Below are positions 27,218 through 35,447 of a stretch of 40,583 nt of DNA, piece by piece; the first letter of the stretch is position 1, and each line of letters starts with the position of its first letter. The position numbers were made by a program, and so were the translations under genes. This stretch comes from Planctomycetota bacterium (GTDB lineage Bacteria; Planctomycetota; Phycisphaerae; Phycisphaerales; SM1A02): NCBI GenBank assembly GCA_022560875.1, contig JADFSH010000019.1, positions 1-40,583 on the forward strand, given 5' to 3'. The notes below the pieces were generated by a model. That model made no database searches. It saw only the letters and a list, made by a program, of their open reading frames with translations, and was not told the origin of the DNA.

Positions 27218-27558
27218 ATCGTCACCTCCTATTGTCAGCAGGATACGGGCAAGCAGAGTCCTTTGGCACCCACTTTTCACCTTGCCATTCAATTCTGACG
27301 GCAAAAACACGAAGAATGCGAAGCTGACTGAAGGTAACACTAACTATATGAGGTAAAAAGCACCCGGCATGACGGCAGCAAGGGAAGCGTTTCGTACACC
27401 TACGCCCTGACACTTCTCTGGCGGACTGATGAGAAAGATCGTAAGGAAGGGAAACTGATCGAGTGGAGCGATGAGAATCGCGCACCGGCATTCACACAGG
27501 GGCTGTAGAAGCGGCTGGGATTGATGAGTGATCTTCCCGGGTCTGCCTGAACCCCGGC
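27218..27558. other. Upstream region of the M61 peptidase gene
   Basis: About 340 bp between the end of the sigma factor gene and the TTG start of the M61 gene, both read leftwards. It holds the AGGAGGTG ribosome site at 27230-27223 and a TATAGT at 27348-27343 on the minus strand that could be a -10 element, though no matching -35 was found. No supported gene is seen. Confidence 0.4.
27223..27230 (-). promoter_or_regulatory. Strong ribosome binding site that fixes a TTG start
   Basis: AGGAGGTG on the minus strand, followed by a short spacer and TTG at 27217. It is a near-perfect Shine-Dalgarno match and is the main reason for choosing the TTG start of the M61 peptidase. Confidence 0.7.
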
Positions 27559-28476
27559 TTACGACGCTTTCGCGCGGGGCGGCATGCGTTTCGACTGTTT
27601 ATGATCCTCGTCGCTCGCCTGCTGTCGATTTCGGAGACTCTGTCTGGGATTGTCCTCGGTAAGCTGGTTTTGCAGTTTCTTGAGGGCCTCGACTTCAATC
27701 TGACGGACCCGCTCCCGGGTCAGCCCGATCTCCCTGCCAATTTCCTTAAGCGTGAGCGGTTCCTGGCCTTCGAGTCCGAATCGCAACCTGAGAACCCGGG
27801 CGTCGCGCTCGTCGATCGCATCCAGAAGCTTGAGGATGAGCTGGAATTCCTCGCTTTGCTCGAGGGCTTCCATCGGCGATTCCGATCGATAATCCTGGAA
27901 CAGGTCAGCAAAATCGAGCGTTTCGCCGTCTTCACCCGCCGGAGCCTGCGATGAGGAGTGATACGCTTTCATCGCCCTGCGGATGATCTGAAGCTTTTTG
28001 GGCGTGACCATCATGGCCGAGGCGATTTCCTGCATGGTGGGCGTACGACCGAGTTCATCCTCTTTTTTACGGACGATTTGCTTCCAGCGGGCGATCAGTT
28101 CGACCATGTACGCGGGGATGTGGATGGGCTGGACCGCGTTGATAAGCGTGCGTTTGATTGACTGCTTGATCCACCAAGAGGCATAGGTTGAGAATCTTGC
28201 CCCTTGAGCCGGGTCGAAACCCTCCACGGCCCGGATAAGACCGATGTTTCCCTCTTCGATGAGATCCCCCAGGGGAAGCCCGCGATGGACGTAGTTCTTG
28301 CCGATGGAGACGACCAGACGAAGATTCGCCTTGATCATCCGCTCTTTCGCTTCGTGATCGTTGTCGTTTATGATCCGCCAGCCAAGCTCTTTCTCTTCCT
28401 CCGCGGTCAGGAGGTTCACCTCATTGATCTGCTTGAGATAAAGCTGAAGATCAGATTGCACGTTCGAGTTAGCCAT
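27559..28476 (-). CDS. RNA polymerase sigma factor, RpoD/SigA family
   Basis: A 305-aa sigma-70 protein without the long region 1.1. Region 1.2 is DLQLYLKQINEVNLLTAEEE. Region 2 has MIKANLRLVVSIGKNY, GLPLGDLIEEGNIGLIRA (core binding) and FSTYASWWIKQSIKR (-10 recognition). Region 3 follows, and region 4 is LTLKEIGREIGLTRERVRQI (-35 recognition helix). The set of intact regions fits a primary or primary-like (group 1/2) sigma factor. AAGGG lies before the ATG. The C-terminal 35 residues are a Lys/Arg/Gln-rich tail not typical of the family. It diverges from the UVR-motif gene. Whether this is the housekeeping factor cannot be decided from one locus. Confidence 0.92.
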   Translation of the reverse strand: MANSNVQSDLQLYLKQINEVNLLTAEEEKELGWRIINDNDHEAKERMIKANLRLVVSIGKNYVHRGLPLGDLIEEGNIGLIRAVEGFDPAQGARFSTYASWWIKQSIKRTLINAVQPIHIPAYMVELIARWKQIVRKKEDELGRTPTMQEIASAMMVTPKKLQIIRRAMKAYHSSSQAPAGEDGETLDFADLFQDYRSESPMEALEQSEEFQLILKLLDAIDERDARVLRLRFGLEGQEPLTLKEIGREIGLTRERVRQIEVEALKKLQNQLTEDNPRQSLRNRQQASDEDHKQSKRMPPRAKAS

Positions 28477-28831
28477 ATCAACCCTTCAAGCTAACCTGTT
28501 GCGGAGAACACGTTCCACTTGTTGTCTGACAATCCAGGGTCCGAGAACCCTTTCCACACTACCCTGAATCCGTATCCAATGGCAAGGGGGATTCATCATA
28601 TTTCCTTATTACACAACAGTTTAATGCTAGTTCGCTCGCCACGGCCCGGCAACTTCTCCGTGCTGGAAGAATCCTTCCATTCTCAGGAAACCTCGACCGG
28701 ATATCAGGGTGGCTTGAGAATCCCGGATCCAGTACACCTGATCGGTCTCGACTTTCCCCTACGACCCTCTTAGCCTCTCAGTTGAAGGATTTGGATCGCA
28801 TACCAGCTCTGGAATCGCCGAAATCAAAACT
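28477..28831. other. Divergent regulatory region of the sigma factor and UVR-motif genes
   Basis: About 355 bp without a supported gene. It contains the best candidate promoter for the sigma gene (listed separately) and must also hold the promoter of the rightward UVR gene, for which nothing clear was found. The 84-codon frame at 28519-28773 has no ribosome site and no recognisable content. Confidence 0.4.
28595..28624 (-). promoter_or_regulatory. Possible promoter of the sigma factor gene
   Basis: On the minus strand a TATGAT (28600-28595) matches the -10 consensus at five of six positions. A poor -35 (TTAAAC, 28624-28619) lies 18 bp upstream. The predicted start would leave a leader of about 110 nt. 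Confidence 0.3.
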
Positions 28832-29587
28832 GTGAGTGACTACGACCTGACAGATCTCCTGGCGGACTGGCCCCTTGAGCCGGGTCGCATTAATGCAAGA
28901 AAGATTATCGGGGCTGACAAGAAACCCAAGCTTCAGGTCCGCATCGATCTTGGTGTCCTCCAAATGGAATATGACGGCCGGCCGGATGGGCAACGTCCCA
29001 AAGGGTACCAGTCACTCCTCGCCCTCCATAGCCATAGCAAGCAGCAATACACGGCTGGCTCGCATGCCTCCACTGGCTTCATACTCAGCAGTGATGAATG
29101 CCGTGAGTTGCGCGAAGAAGCAATGCAGTACTACCATCGATATATCGCACTATTTCCCCTCGAAGACTTTCCGAATGTCATTCGTGACACCAATCACATC
29201 CTTGATATCTTTGAATTGTGTCGCGCCTGTGGGCCGAACGATGAGGATCAGCGGGCGCTGGATCCGTTCCGCAACGCGGCCGTCACCATGAATTCACGAG
29301 CGGAAGCCGAAATGGCAATTCAGGCAGGATTGACTCACGAAGCTATGGCTGCTCTTAATCGCGGTCTCGAGGAGCTTCATATCATCTACCAGGAGACCGA
29401 TCGCCAAAGCAGTTACGAGCACTCCCATGAAGTGCTCCTGTTGAGAGGCATGAGGGAAATGCTTGTCCCCAAGCTGCCCGCCAGTCAGCGAGCCGAGCTT
29501 CAGGAGAGAATTCAGGCGGCTATCGAGCGTGAAAACTATGAACTTGCCGCGATACTCCGTGACGAGCTGCGCCAGATGAAAGACTGA
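28832..29587 (+). CDS. UVR (UvrB/UvrC) motif-containing protein
   Basis: A 251-aa protein starting at a GTG (MSDYDLTDLLADWP). The last 32 residues, ELQERIQAAIERENYELAAI and onward, form a UVR motif: a helical hairpin used by UvrB, UvrC, ClpC adaptors and others for protein contact. The rest is a soluble domain with no recognised family (VRIDLGVLQMEYDGRPDGQR). It also contains a region of helices around the sequence ECRELREEAMQYYHRYIALF. The start codon lacks an obvious ribosome site. It converges with the TPR gene, leaving 11 bp. A role in DNA repair should not be inferred from the UVR motif alone. Confidence 0.8.
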   Translation: MSDYDLTDLLADWPLEPGRINARKIIGADKKPKLQVRIDLGVLQMEYDGRPDGQRPKGYQSLLALHSHSKQQYTAGSHASTGFILSSDECRELREEAMQYYHRYIALFPLEDFPNVIRDTNHILDIFELCRACGPNDEDQRALDPFRNAAVTMNSRAEAEMAIQAGLTHEAMAALNRGLEELHIIYQETDRQSSYEHSHEVLLLRGMREMLVPKLPASQRAELQERIQAAIERENYELAAILRDELRQMKD

Positions 29588-29598
29588 TCCCGGCTCCC

Positions 29599-32232
29599 TC
29601 AGGAATGGCGATTCTGCAACTGTTGAAATTGCCGGCGGTAGCGCTCACCCCCGAGATTCTGGTCGATCTGTCGCAATTGACGGATGCGCGGCACGATCTT
29701 CGCGGTATTGCGACCCATCCGATCAAGAATCTGCAGCATGCGAAGTTGGGACTGCCAGTAATACGCTTCACTGGCCGAGCTTGATCCCCGTCCGATCGCG
29801 GCGAGCCGCCGAAAGATCAACATGGCCTGCCCCAGCCGCCGCTCCCCACCCAGCGCGTACAGACATTCCGCCTTGCCGAACAAATACTGAATTGCCTGGG
29901 AATTATCTCGTAGCAATTGCTCATAGAGCGGAAGCGCATCGGAGTGGCGTCCGCCCAACCGAAACGAGTCTGCGATATGAATCGTCAGCTTTGAGCCATC
30001 CGTCCCCAACCCCCCGCCCCCGGAAACAGTACTCCCGGTTCGCTCCTGCCAGCGTAGCAGTTCATTGGCAATGGGAACCAGGGTCTGGGACGCAAGATCA
30101 GTCGCTTTCCGATCCTGATTCTGATCGAGAAGCAGCTCGACTTCGCTCTGCATGGAAAGCAACATGGGCCCGAGAACCGTGACGACCTGATCCGGGGCGG
30201 CGGTAATGAATCGGGCGATTTCCTGTTGCGCATCAACCGCCCGACCCGCTCCCCGGTACGCAAGAATCCTCACCTTGAGAACCTCAGCGAGAACTTTTTT
30301 TCCCAGGTGCGGCTCATTCTCGATCCCCTCAAGAACGGCCAGAGCCTGCTCAAATCGATGCCGACCGACCTCTACCTCGGCTTCAAACACATTCAGCATT
30401 CCGAGGTAATACCCGATCACATCTGATCTTTTGCGATCTGTCAGACCTTTCAGCACTCTCTGAAGCTTGGTTCGCACGGACCAGAAAACTCTGATCACCG
30501 AATCATTGTGCGATCCGGAGTTATTCTTATCCGCTCCGGATATCGCTCTGGTTCGCTCCACGACAGCCTGCATGAACTGGCCATCCACCCACAAATCCGC
30601 ATCCGGGGAAATCTCTGTAAAGCGGCCAAGGGCGTCGTCAAAACGCTTTTCCATGAGGGCAAGTCGTCCGGCTGTGTATCGCCAGAGGTCGATCGATGCG
30701 AGATTCGGATATCCATGAAGCAGAACCTCCAGCGCTCTGCGCATCGACTGACGGACTTCCGTCGATCGTGGTTCATCCCGGCGCATCGTCTCGGCGATGG
30801 AGACCGCCAGCTCAATGGCACGCTCTGCGTTATTGTGCGTAGGATGATTCCTCGCCAGTTCCGTGAATCGTCGCACCGCTTCCAGGGGCTGATTATTCGC
30901 GTGATGTGTCCGGGCCAGCTCAAACAACGCCAAGGGGTATTCATGCTGATCCAGCCCGTTTCCGGACAGAACATTTTGATAAAGCGTGATCGCCACGTCC
31001 AGACTCCCGCCATCCCGCAGCAGACGACTGGCCCGCGCCACGGTAACCAGCCCGGGAAGCTCTTCCCGCGGCGTATGCTCATCCGAGGCATTGACTAATC
31101 GCGAGAAGACAACCAATAGCAGTTTCTGACGGGAAAGCCCACCGCGCCATTCCAACAGGCTGAGATAGGCTCGAAAGGCATCGGCGAGCGCGAACGAGTT
31201 GTCCATCGCCGCCAGCCGGCGAAACATGAGAAACTCGCGATCGGCAATAAGCACCTGAAAAAAGAAATCGTCCTGGGCATGATAGAGTTCCTTCACACGT
31301 GACAGCCCCTCAAGACCCGCCTCCGTGCCTCGGCGCTGTACTTGTATGTCGATGAGGCCCATTCGCGCGGCGAAGACATCCGCCGCCAGACTCTCTGAAT
31401 CGGCAATAACTTGATTGACCTGGGATTCAGACTCACCCAGCGCGCCAAGACGCCCCAGAGCCAGCCCGGCATACAGCCTCGCGCGAGCGGCGAGATCTCC
31501 CTCCAGAATATCCGCGAGCGGAAGCAGTAATCGGGAGGCAAGCTCCTGCAATCGTCGCTTCTCCTGCTGATTCGTTACGTTCAATTCCGCATGAAGAAAC
31601 GCAGCGATACCCTGGTAATAGGGGATCCGCCGATCTCGTTCATTTTCCGCCAGTCGCCTTCGCTGGAGTTGAAGGTTTGCATCGCGGTTAAATCCCGGCC
31701 TGTCCTCAAGTTCGAGAATGATGCGCTGGACGACCGTTTCAGCTCCCGCAGCCACCTCACTCATCTCACGGGCCACCCGACGGGCAATCTCGAGTTGTTG
31801 TGGTGATGGATACCCCCACAGGGCGGTCAGACCCGATGCCTCGAACGCGAACAATTCGTGAAACAGATCACTGGCCTGATCCACCATCCAAGTCACCCGA
31901 CGCGGGTCGGTCGGGTTTCGCTCGATCAGCACCCGGCGAAGTTCGAGAATGCGTTCAATCCCTTCCCGTCGAGATCGGCTTCCGGCGTCTTCATCGCCCA
32001 TCCGGATACGCTCAACGAGGATGCGCTGATGAGCCGCAGTGATCGGATCGGATTGTTCGACACGCTGAAGATATTGCTCAAGCGCCTCGGACTCTCCTCG
32101 TTCGATCAATCCCCGAAGATATGAAGCATTATCCTGTGCCTGCGGATACGCCGGTTCGCCCGGCCCGAGGGAAACGATCACCATCGGCAAAAGCCAACGG
32201 AAGACTCGTCGATGTCGGTTGGATCGCATCAT
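29599..32232 (-). CDS. Exported TPR-repeat protein of the ExbBD-like operon
   Basis: An 877-aa protein. It starts MMRSNRHRRVF with a signal-like hydrophobic segment (RWLLPMVIVSLG) and continues as almost continuous helical repeats of TPR type (for example DVAITLYQNVLSGNGLDQHE, LALFELARTHHANNQPLEAV, DALPLYEQLLRDNSQAIQYL and LFGKAECLYALGGERRLGQA). A frame extension to 32529 runs back over the ExbD gene and is rejected: GAGGTC lies just upstream of the ATGs at 32232 and 32229, and the gap to the ExbD stop is 4 bp. It is the last gene of the proton-channel operon, and so a likely periplasmic partner of that complex, as YbgF/CpoB is for Tol. This parallel is inference. Confidence 0.8.
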   Translation of the reverse strand: MMRSNRHRRVFRWLLPMVIVSLGPGEPAYPQAQDNASYLRGLIERGESEALEQYLQRVEQSDPITAAHQRILVERIRMGDEDAGSRSRREGIERILELRRVLIERNPTDPRRVTWMVDQASDLFHELFAFEASGLTALWGYPSPQQLEIARRVAREMSEVAAGAETVVQRIILELEDRPGFNRDANLQLQRRRLAENERDRRIPYYQGIAAFLHAELNVTNQQEKRRLQELASRLLLPLADILEGDLAARARLYAGLALGRLGALGESESQVNQVIADSESLAADVFAARMGLIDIQVQRRGTEAGLEGLSRVKELYHAQDDFFFQVLIADREFLMFRRLAAMDNSFALADAFRAYLSLLEWRGGLSRQKLLLVVFSRLVNASDEHTPREELPGLVTVARASRLLRDGGSLDVAITLYQNVLSGNGLDQHEYPLALFELARTHHANNQPLEAVRRFTELARNHPTHNNAERAIELAVSIAETMRRDEPRSTEVRQSMRRALEVLLHGYPNLASIDLWRYTAGRLALMEKRFDDALGRFTEISPDADLWVDGQFMQAVVERTRAISGADKNNSGSHNDSVIRVFWSVRTKLQRVLKGLTDRKRSDVIGYYLGMLNVFEAEVEVGRHRFEQALAVLEGIENEPHLGKKVLAEVLKVRILAYRGAGRAVDAQQEIARFITAAPDQVVTVLGPMLLSMQSEVELLLDQNQDRKATDLASQTLVPIANELLRWQERTGSTVSGGGGLGTDGSKLTIHIADSFRLGGRHSDALPLYEQLLRDNSQAIQYLFGKAECLYALGGERRLGQAMLIFRRLAAIGRGSSSASEAYYWQSQLRMLQILDRMGRNTAKIVPRIRQLRQIDQNLGGERYRRQFQQLQNRHS

Positions 32233-32236
32233 GACC

Positions 32237-32779
32237 TCACTGCGGCGGAGCGAAAATAACGTTGGTGTAACGCGCGCGGACGGCGGCGTTGAAGGTCTCG
32301 ATCGCGTGCTCCCAGCGCGTGGTGCGGGTGGGTTGAATGATGATCGGGTGGTCGATATCGAACAGCCCGCCGGACGTGAACTCGTTGATCTGTCGTTCCT
32401 GAAGAAAATTGTACAACTTCTCGAAATCATCCGGCTGCGGATACGGCCCCTCGATCGACAACCGATAGCGCAAGATCCCGAATCCGCTTGAAGCGACGGA
32501 AATTCGCAATGGCTCATCGTCAAGGTCAAATGGATCGCTCTGCTGATTCGACTGGCTTCGATCGGGAAGATCCATCCGGTAGATCTCCTCCCCCACCTTG
32601 AAATCCGTCGCCACCATAAAGTAAATCAACAGCAGAAAGACCACATCGATCATCGCCGTGAGATTGAACTGCATCGGGGGACGTGGCAGCAGGCGACGAC
32701 GGTGTTTTCGCGCACGCTCTATGGCCCGGCTTTCCGGGGATGCGGGTTCGGGAATCTGCGGGAACAAGGTCTCTGCCAA
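32237..32779 (-). CDS. exbD: ExbD/TolR-family protein, second copy
   Basis: A 180-aa biopolymer transport protein: a cytoplasmic basic N-terminus (ERARKHRRRLLPRPP), one membrane helix with the proton-carrying Asp (D45 in LTAMIDVVFLLLIYF) and a periplasmic domain. ExbD/TolR couples proton flow through ExbB/TolQ to work in the periplasm. The start is a TTG at 32779; GAGGA lies eight bases upstream and overlaps the end of the previous gene, which supports it. The gap to the first exbD is 3 bp. Its periplasmic domain is longer than that of the first copy. Confidence 0.9.
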   Translation of the reverse strand: MAETLFPQIPEPASPESRAIERARKHRRRLLPRPPMQFNLTAMIDVVFLLLIYFMVATDFKVGEEIYRMDLPDRSQSNQQSDPFDLDDEPLRISVASSGFGILRYRLSIEGPYPQPDDFEKLYNFLQERQINEFTSGGLFDIDHPIIIQPTRTTRWEHAIETFNAAVRARYTNVIFAPPQ

Positions 32780-32782
32780 TCG

Positions 32783-33250
32783 TCAATCCTCGTTGATCAC
32801 TACCAGGTTGATTCTCGCCGACATATCGACCACTCCCGTCCGACGCGCGGCATTAACAACCGCCTGCATCGCGGGTTCAACCCATTGATAATGCGTTCGT
32901 CGATCCGCTCTCAGGTTCACAACCATGTCCGGGTTCATCCGAAACATCGTGGTCAGATGTTCGGTCAGGGCTTCCACACCCTCGACACCATACGGAAACT
33001 GATTTGTTCCCACCCGATATCCCTCAATGCGATCGGACTGATCAGGCACGACGTTGATCACCGCCCGCTGATCCTCTCCGACCGGCTGGGTCAGCGCATC
33101 GACCGGCTCGGGCAGGTTCATGTCCACGTTCTCGACTTCGACGATCTGCGAAACGAGTACGAAAAACACGATCAGCAGGAACGTCACGTCGATCATCGGC
33201 GTGAGGTTCGCCCTGACCTCTGCGTTTCCTCGTTTATAGATGGCGCTCAT
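32783..33250 (-). CDS. exbD: ExbD/TolR-family protein, first copy
   Basis: A 155-aa ExbD/TolR protein: a short cytoplasmic N-terminus, then LTPMIDVTFLLIVFFVLVS with the conserved D21 inside the membrane helix, and a periplasmic domain of about 110 residues (VDMNLPEPVDALTQPVGEDQ). Length and architecture fit the family. It follows the ExbB/TolQ gene by 29 bp and precedes a second, divergent ExbD by 3 bp. Two ExbD-type subunits in one operon suggest a heteromeric pair in one complex. Confidence 0.93.
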   Translation of the reverse strand: MSAIYKRGNAEVRANLTPMIDVTFLLIVFFVLVSQIVEVENVDMNLPEPVDALTQPVGEDQRAVINVVPDQSDRIEGYRVGTNQFPYGVEGVEALTEHLTTMFRMNPDMVVNLRADRRTHYQWVEPAMQAVVNAARRTGVVDMSARINLVVINED

Positions 33251-33279
33251 GTCACTCTGTCACGGTGTGAACTCAGGAT

Positions 33280-34161
33280 TCAGGATTGAGACCTGGGTTG
33301 GGGTACGGGTTTCGGATGAGGCTTGGGGGCGGTCGCTCCCGACTGAGAGGCGGACTTCGGTCGAAACAGGTTGAGCATCTCCTCGGCGCGGAGGGTCGCT
33401 TCCATCGTCAACTCGTCGATCCGGTTCCTGATGATCGCGTAACCGGCCAGCGCGGGAATCGCCACCACCAACCCCCAGAAAGTGGTGGTCAACGCGGTGC
33501 CGATTCCGCCGGCAAGCAGGATCGGATCGGCGTTGCCGCCCGAAACGACGATTGCCTGGAAAGCGAGGATCATGCCGTACACCGTCCCGAACAACCCGAT
33601 CATGGGGGAAACCTGACCCAGCACGTTGAGGTATTCAACTCGACGCAAACGAACGGTGGTCAATTCGTCGGAGGTCTGCTCCAGCGTCCGGGTGAGGGCG
33701 GCAAAGCCATGCGTCGCATCTTTCAGAGCGGCATTCATGATCAAGCTGAAAAAACTTTCATCGCGCCTGGTCAACTCCAGGGCTTCGCGATATTTGCCGT
33801 CGCTGATCAGTTTTTTCACTTCATCCAGCACGCCCGGCGGCGCGATGCTCTTGCGCTGATTGGTCATCGAGAGCATGCCCATCAGCCCAATACTCAGTAA
33901 CGAGAGAATCATCAGAAACCAGATGATGAAACTGCCGAGAAACTCCACCGAACCGTCCGCCTTGCGTGATATGAAAAACGCACTGGCGAAACTGCGCCCG
34001 GAGCCGGAAGTCGCCGCGCCGCCATCTCCCTGCGCGAAGGCGACCTCAGCGAGACCGGCGATACCAAAGACGACGATCATCATGCAGAGCCATCCGAACC
34101 GGCTGGAGATGAATCGCGATGTGGGGGTGTTTCCTGAAGGGATGCTCATGTCATTTTGCAT
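33280..34161 (-). CDS. exbB: MotA/TolQ/ExbB proton channel family protein
   Basis: A 293-aa protein. It carries an extra N-terminal hydrophobic segment (FGWLCMMIVVFGIAGLAEVAFA, about 23-44) that resembles a signal peptide, then the three helices of the family near 70-96, 175-200 and 215-245. Signature stretches are GQVSPMIGLFGTVYGMILAF and ALTTTFWGLVVAIPALAGYA. The C-terminus is Pro/Gln-rich. It forms the pentameric channel whose protons drive ExbD-type subunits. ATG 34161 follows a TTG; 34149 is another possible start. It lies 120 bp after the VWA gene, across a C-rich stretch on its own strand. Confidence 0.93.
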   Translation of the reverse strand: MQNDMSIPSGNTPTSRFISSRFGWLCMMIVVFGIAGLAEVAFAQGDGGAATSGSGRSFASAFFISRKADGSVEFLGSFIIWFLMILSLLSIGLMGMLSMTNQRKSIAPPGVLDEVKKLISDGKYREALELTRRDESFFSLIMNAALKDATHGFAALTRTLEQTSDELTTVRLRRVEYLNVLGQVSPMIGLFGTVYGMILAFQAIVVSGGNADPILLAGGIGTALTTTFWGLVVAIPALAGYAIIRNRIDELTMEATLRAEEMLNLFRPKSASQSGATAPKPHPKPVPQPRSQS

Positions 34162-34247
34162 CAATTGATTGAGCCCTCTTGTGTGACTTGCAAGACATTC
34201 CGTGGCGAGTCGCGATCATATCGTCTGATGTTGACCGGCGGGCGATA

Positions 34248-34276
34248 GGGGGGGCCGGGGAGCCCGGGGGGCGGGG
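34248..34276 (+). other. G-rich tract, possible G-quadruplex
   Basis: Four runs of at least four G lie in 29 bases on the plus strand: 34248-34254, 34257-34260, 34266-34271 and 34273-34276. It sits just after the VWA stop codon (34282 in minus-strand terms) and before the ExbB gene. The plus strand is the template for these genes, so a quadruplex would form there; the transcript itself would be C-rich. Confidence 0.5.
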
Positions 34277-34281
34277 TTTCT

Positions 34282-35307
34282 TCAACGTGATGAAAGTCCA
34301 AGCTCCTTTCGATCCAGGAACTTGTACCCATTGGGACCGCCGTGGATTTCCGCGATTTTTTTCAGCGTATCCAACGGATCGGGATCGAGAAACTGGATGC
34401 AGTTGATGGTTGTCTTCCGTCGCCCGGTCCGGGGATCAACGGGATTCAGGCGATCGAGCAGAGCGAGCAGGTCTCTCTGATCAATCTCCCATTGCCCGCC
34501 TCCGGTAATATTTTCGCTGAGAAGAAAGATCACATCCGGATCGAAACTAAGCGCCTTTTCAATCGCCCGAATCGGGTTGGACGTACCGGCAGGAATGATG
34601 TTCTTGTCAATCCACTGAATGATCCTGAGTTTCTCGGCTTCACTGGCCACGCTCAGTCTCGATGCGGGGGGCGTTACCAGAGCCTTGTCGCGTTGAAAAA
34701 AAACCACGCTGAACTGCTGTTGCGAGGTCAGTCCGTCCAGCGAACGGGCAAGTTCCTGCACCACGATCGGTAGGGAGCGGATCATGGAGCCGGAAGCATC
34801 GATCACGTAGACGATGCGCCGGGCGTTGGAACTGCTCAGGCCGACGAACTCCGCCCTGCCCTGTTGAGGCTCTGGGGCGAATTTCGATATCGGAGAAACA
34901 TTTGCCGCATCGGAAATCATACTGATCGGGTCAAGCTCCAGTTCCGAAAGCCGATCGGTGATCGTCTCAAGAAGAAGATCACTCTCAACCATGTCCTGGA
35001 CGATTGCTTCCTGAAGCTCAGCCTTTTCCAGATCGAGCATCGCCACCGGCTCATAGGTCAAGGCGTTGAAATCGGCAATGATGATTGTCGGCTCCTGCTC
35101 CGGCTGGAGCAGCACCGCGGTCCAGGTGATGGCGAATCCGAGAAGGATCACCAGGCCGTGCAGGGCGAAAGATGCAATCCACGGCACAATTTTATTGGCC
35201 CGACGCTGAGCCTGCGTTTCCGCTCCGAGCATGACCAGTTCCCTCGCCAGTTGATCAAGTTGCGAGGAACTATCCACATTGTCGTTCTGAGCGGAAGGCT
35301 GAGGCAT
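34282..35307 (-). CDS. VWA-domain protein with TonB-like transmembrane helix
   Basis: A 341-aa protein. A cytoplasmic N-terminus of about 40 residues is followed by one membrane helix (about 42-67, VPWIASFALHGLVILLGF). This helix contains S46-x3-H50-G51, the spacing of the SxxxHG motif of TonB (S16/H20 in E. coli). A von Willebrand A domain follows (about 163-341) with the metal-ion site DASGS at 170-174 after RRIVYVI; the later Asp position reads DVIFLLSENI. The extracytoplasmic domain could bind protein partners through a metal. It is encoded between DoxX and ExbB genes in one operon. GGGAG lies upstream of the ATG. TonB-like energy transduction is inferred from the helix motif and context only. 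Confidence 0.88.
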   Translation of the reverse strand: MPQPSAQNDNVDSSSQLDQLARELVMLGAETQAQRRANKIVPWIASFALHGLVILLGFAITWTAVLLQPEQEPTIIIADFNALTYEPVAMLDLEKAELQEAIVQDMVESDLLLETITDRLSELELDPISMISDAANVSPISKFAPEPQQGRAEFVGLSSSNARRIVYVIDASGSMIRSLPIVVQELARSLDGLTSQQQFSVVFFQRDKALVTPPASRLSVASEAEKLRIIQWIDKNIIPAGTSNPIRAIEKALSFDPDVIFLLSENITGGGQWEIDQRDLLALLDRLNPVDPRTGRRKTTINCIQFLDPDPLDTLKKIAEIHGGPNGYKFLDRKELGLSSR

Positions 35308-35447
35308 CTAAGGAAAGCTCCCATGAAGTTCAGAAATAGACGATGCGAGCATTACTGTTTTCACCGCGAAATGCATCAGTCATACAAGATGCCATGAGGC
35401 AACCTGCCGTTTTTCTTCTTCCAATTCATTGACCATGATGCCGGCAA

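Noticed and set aside
29599-32529. 976-codon form of the TPR gene
   Set aside because: The first 99 codons overlap the upstream exbD gene in another frame; the ATG at 32232 with GAGGTC just upstream and a following signal segment is the better start.
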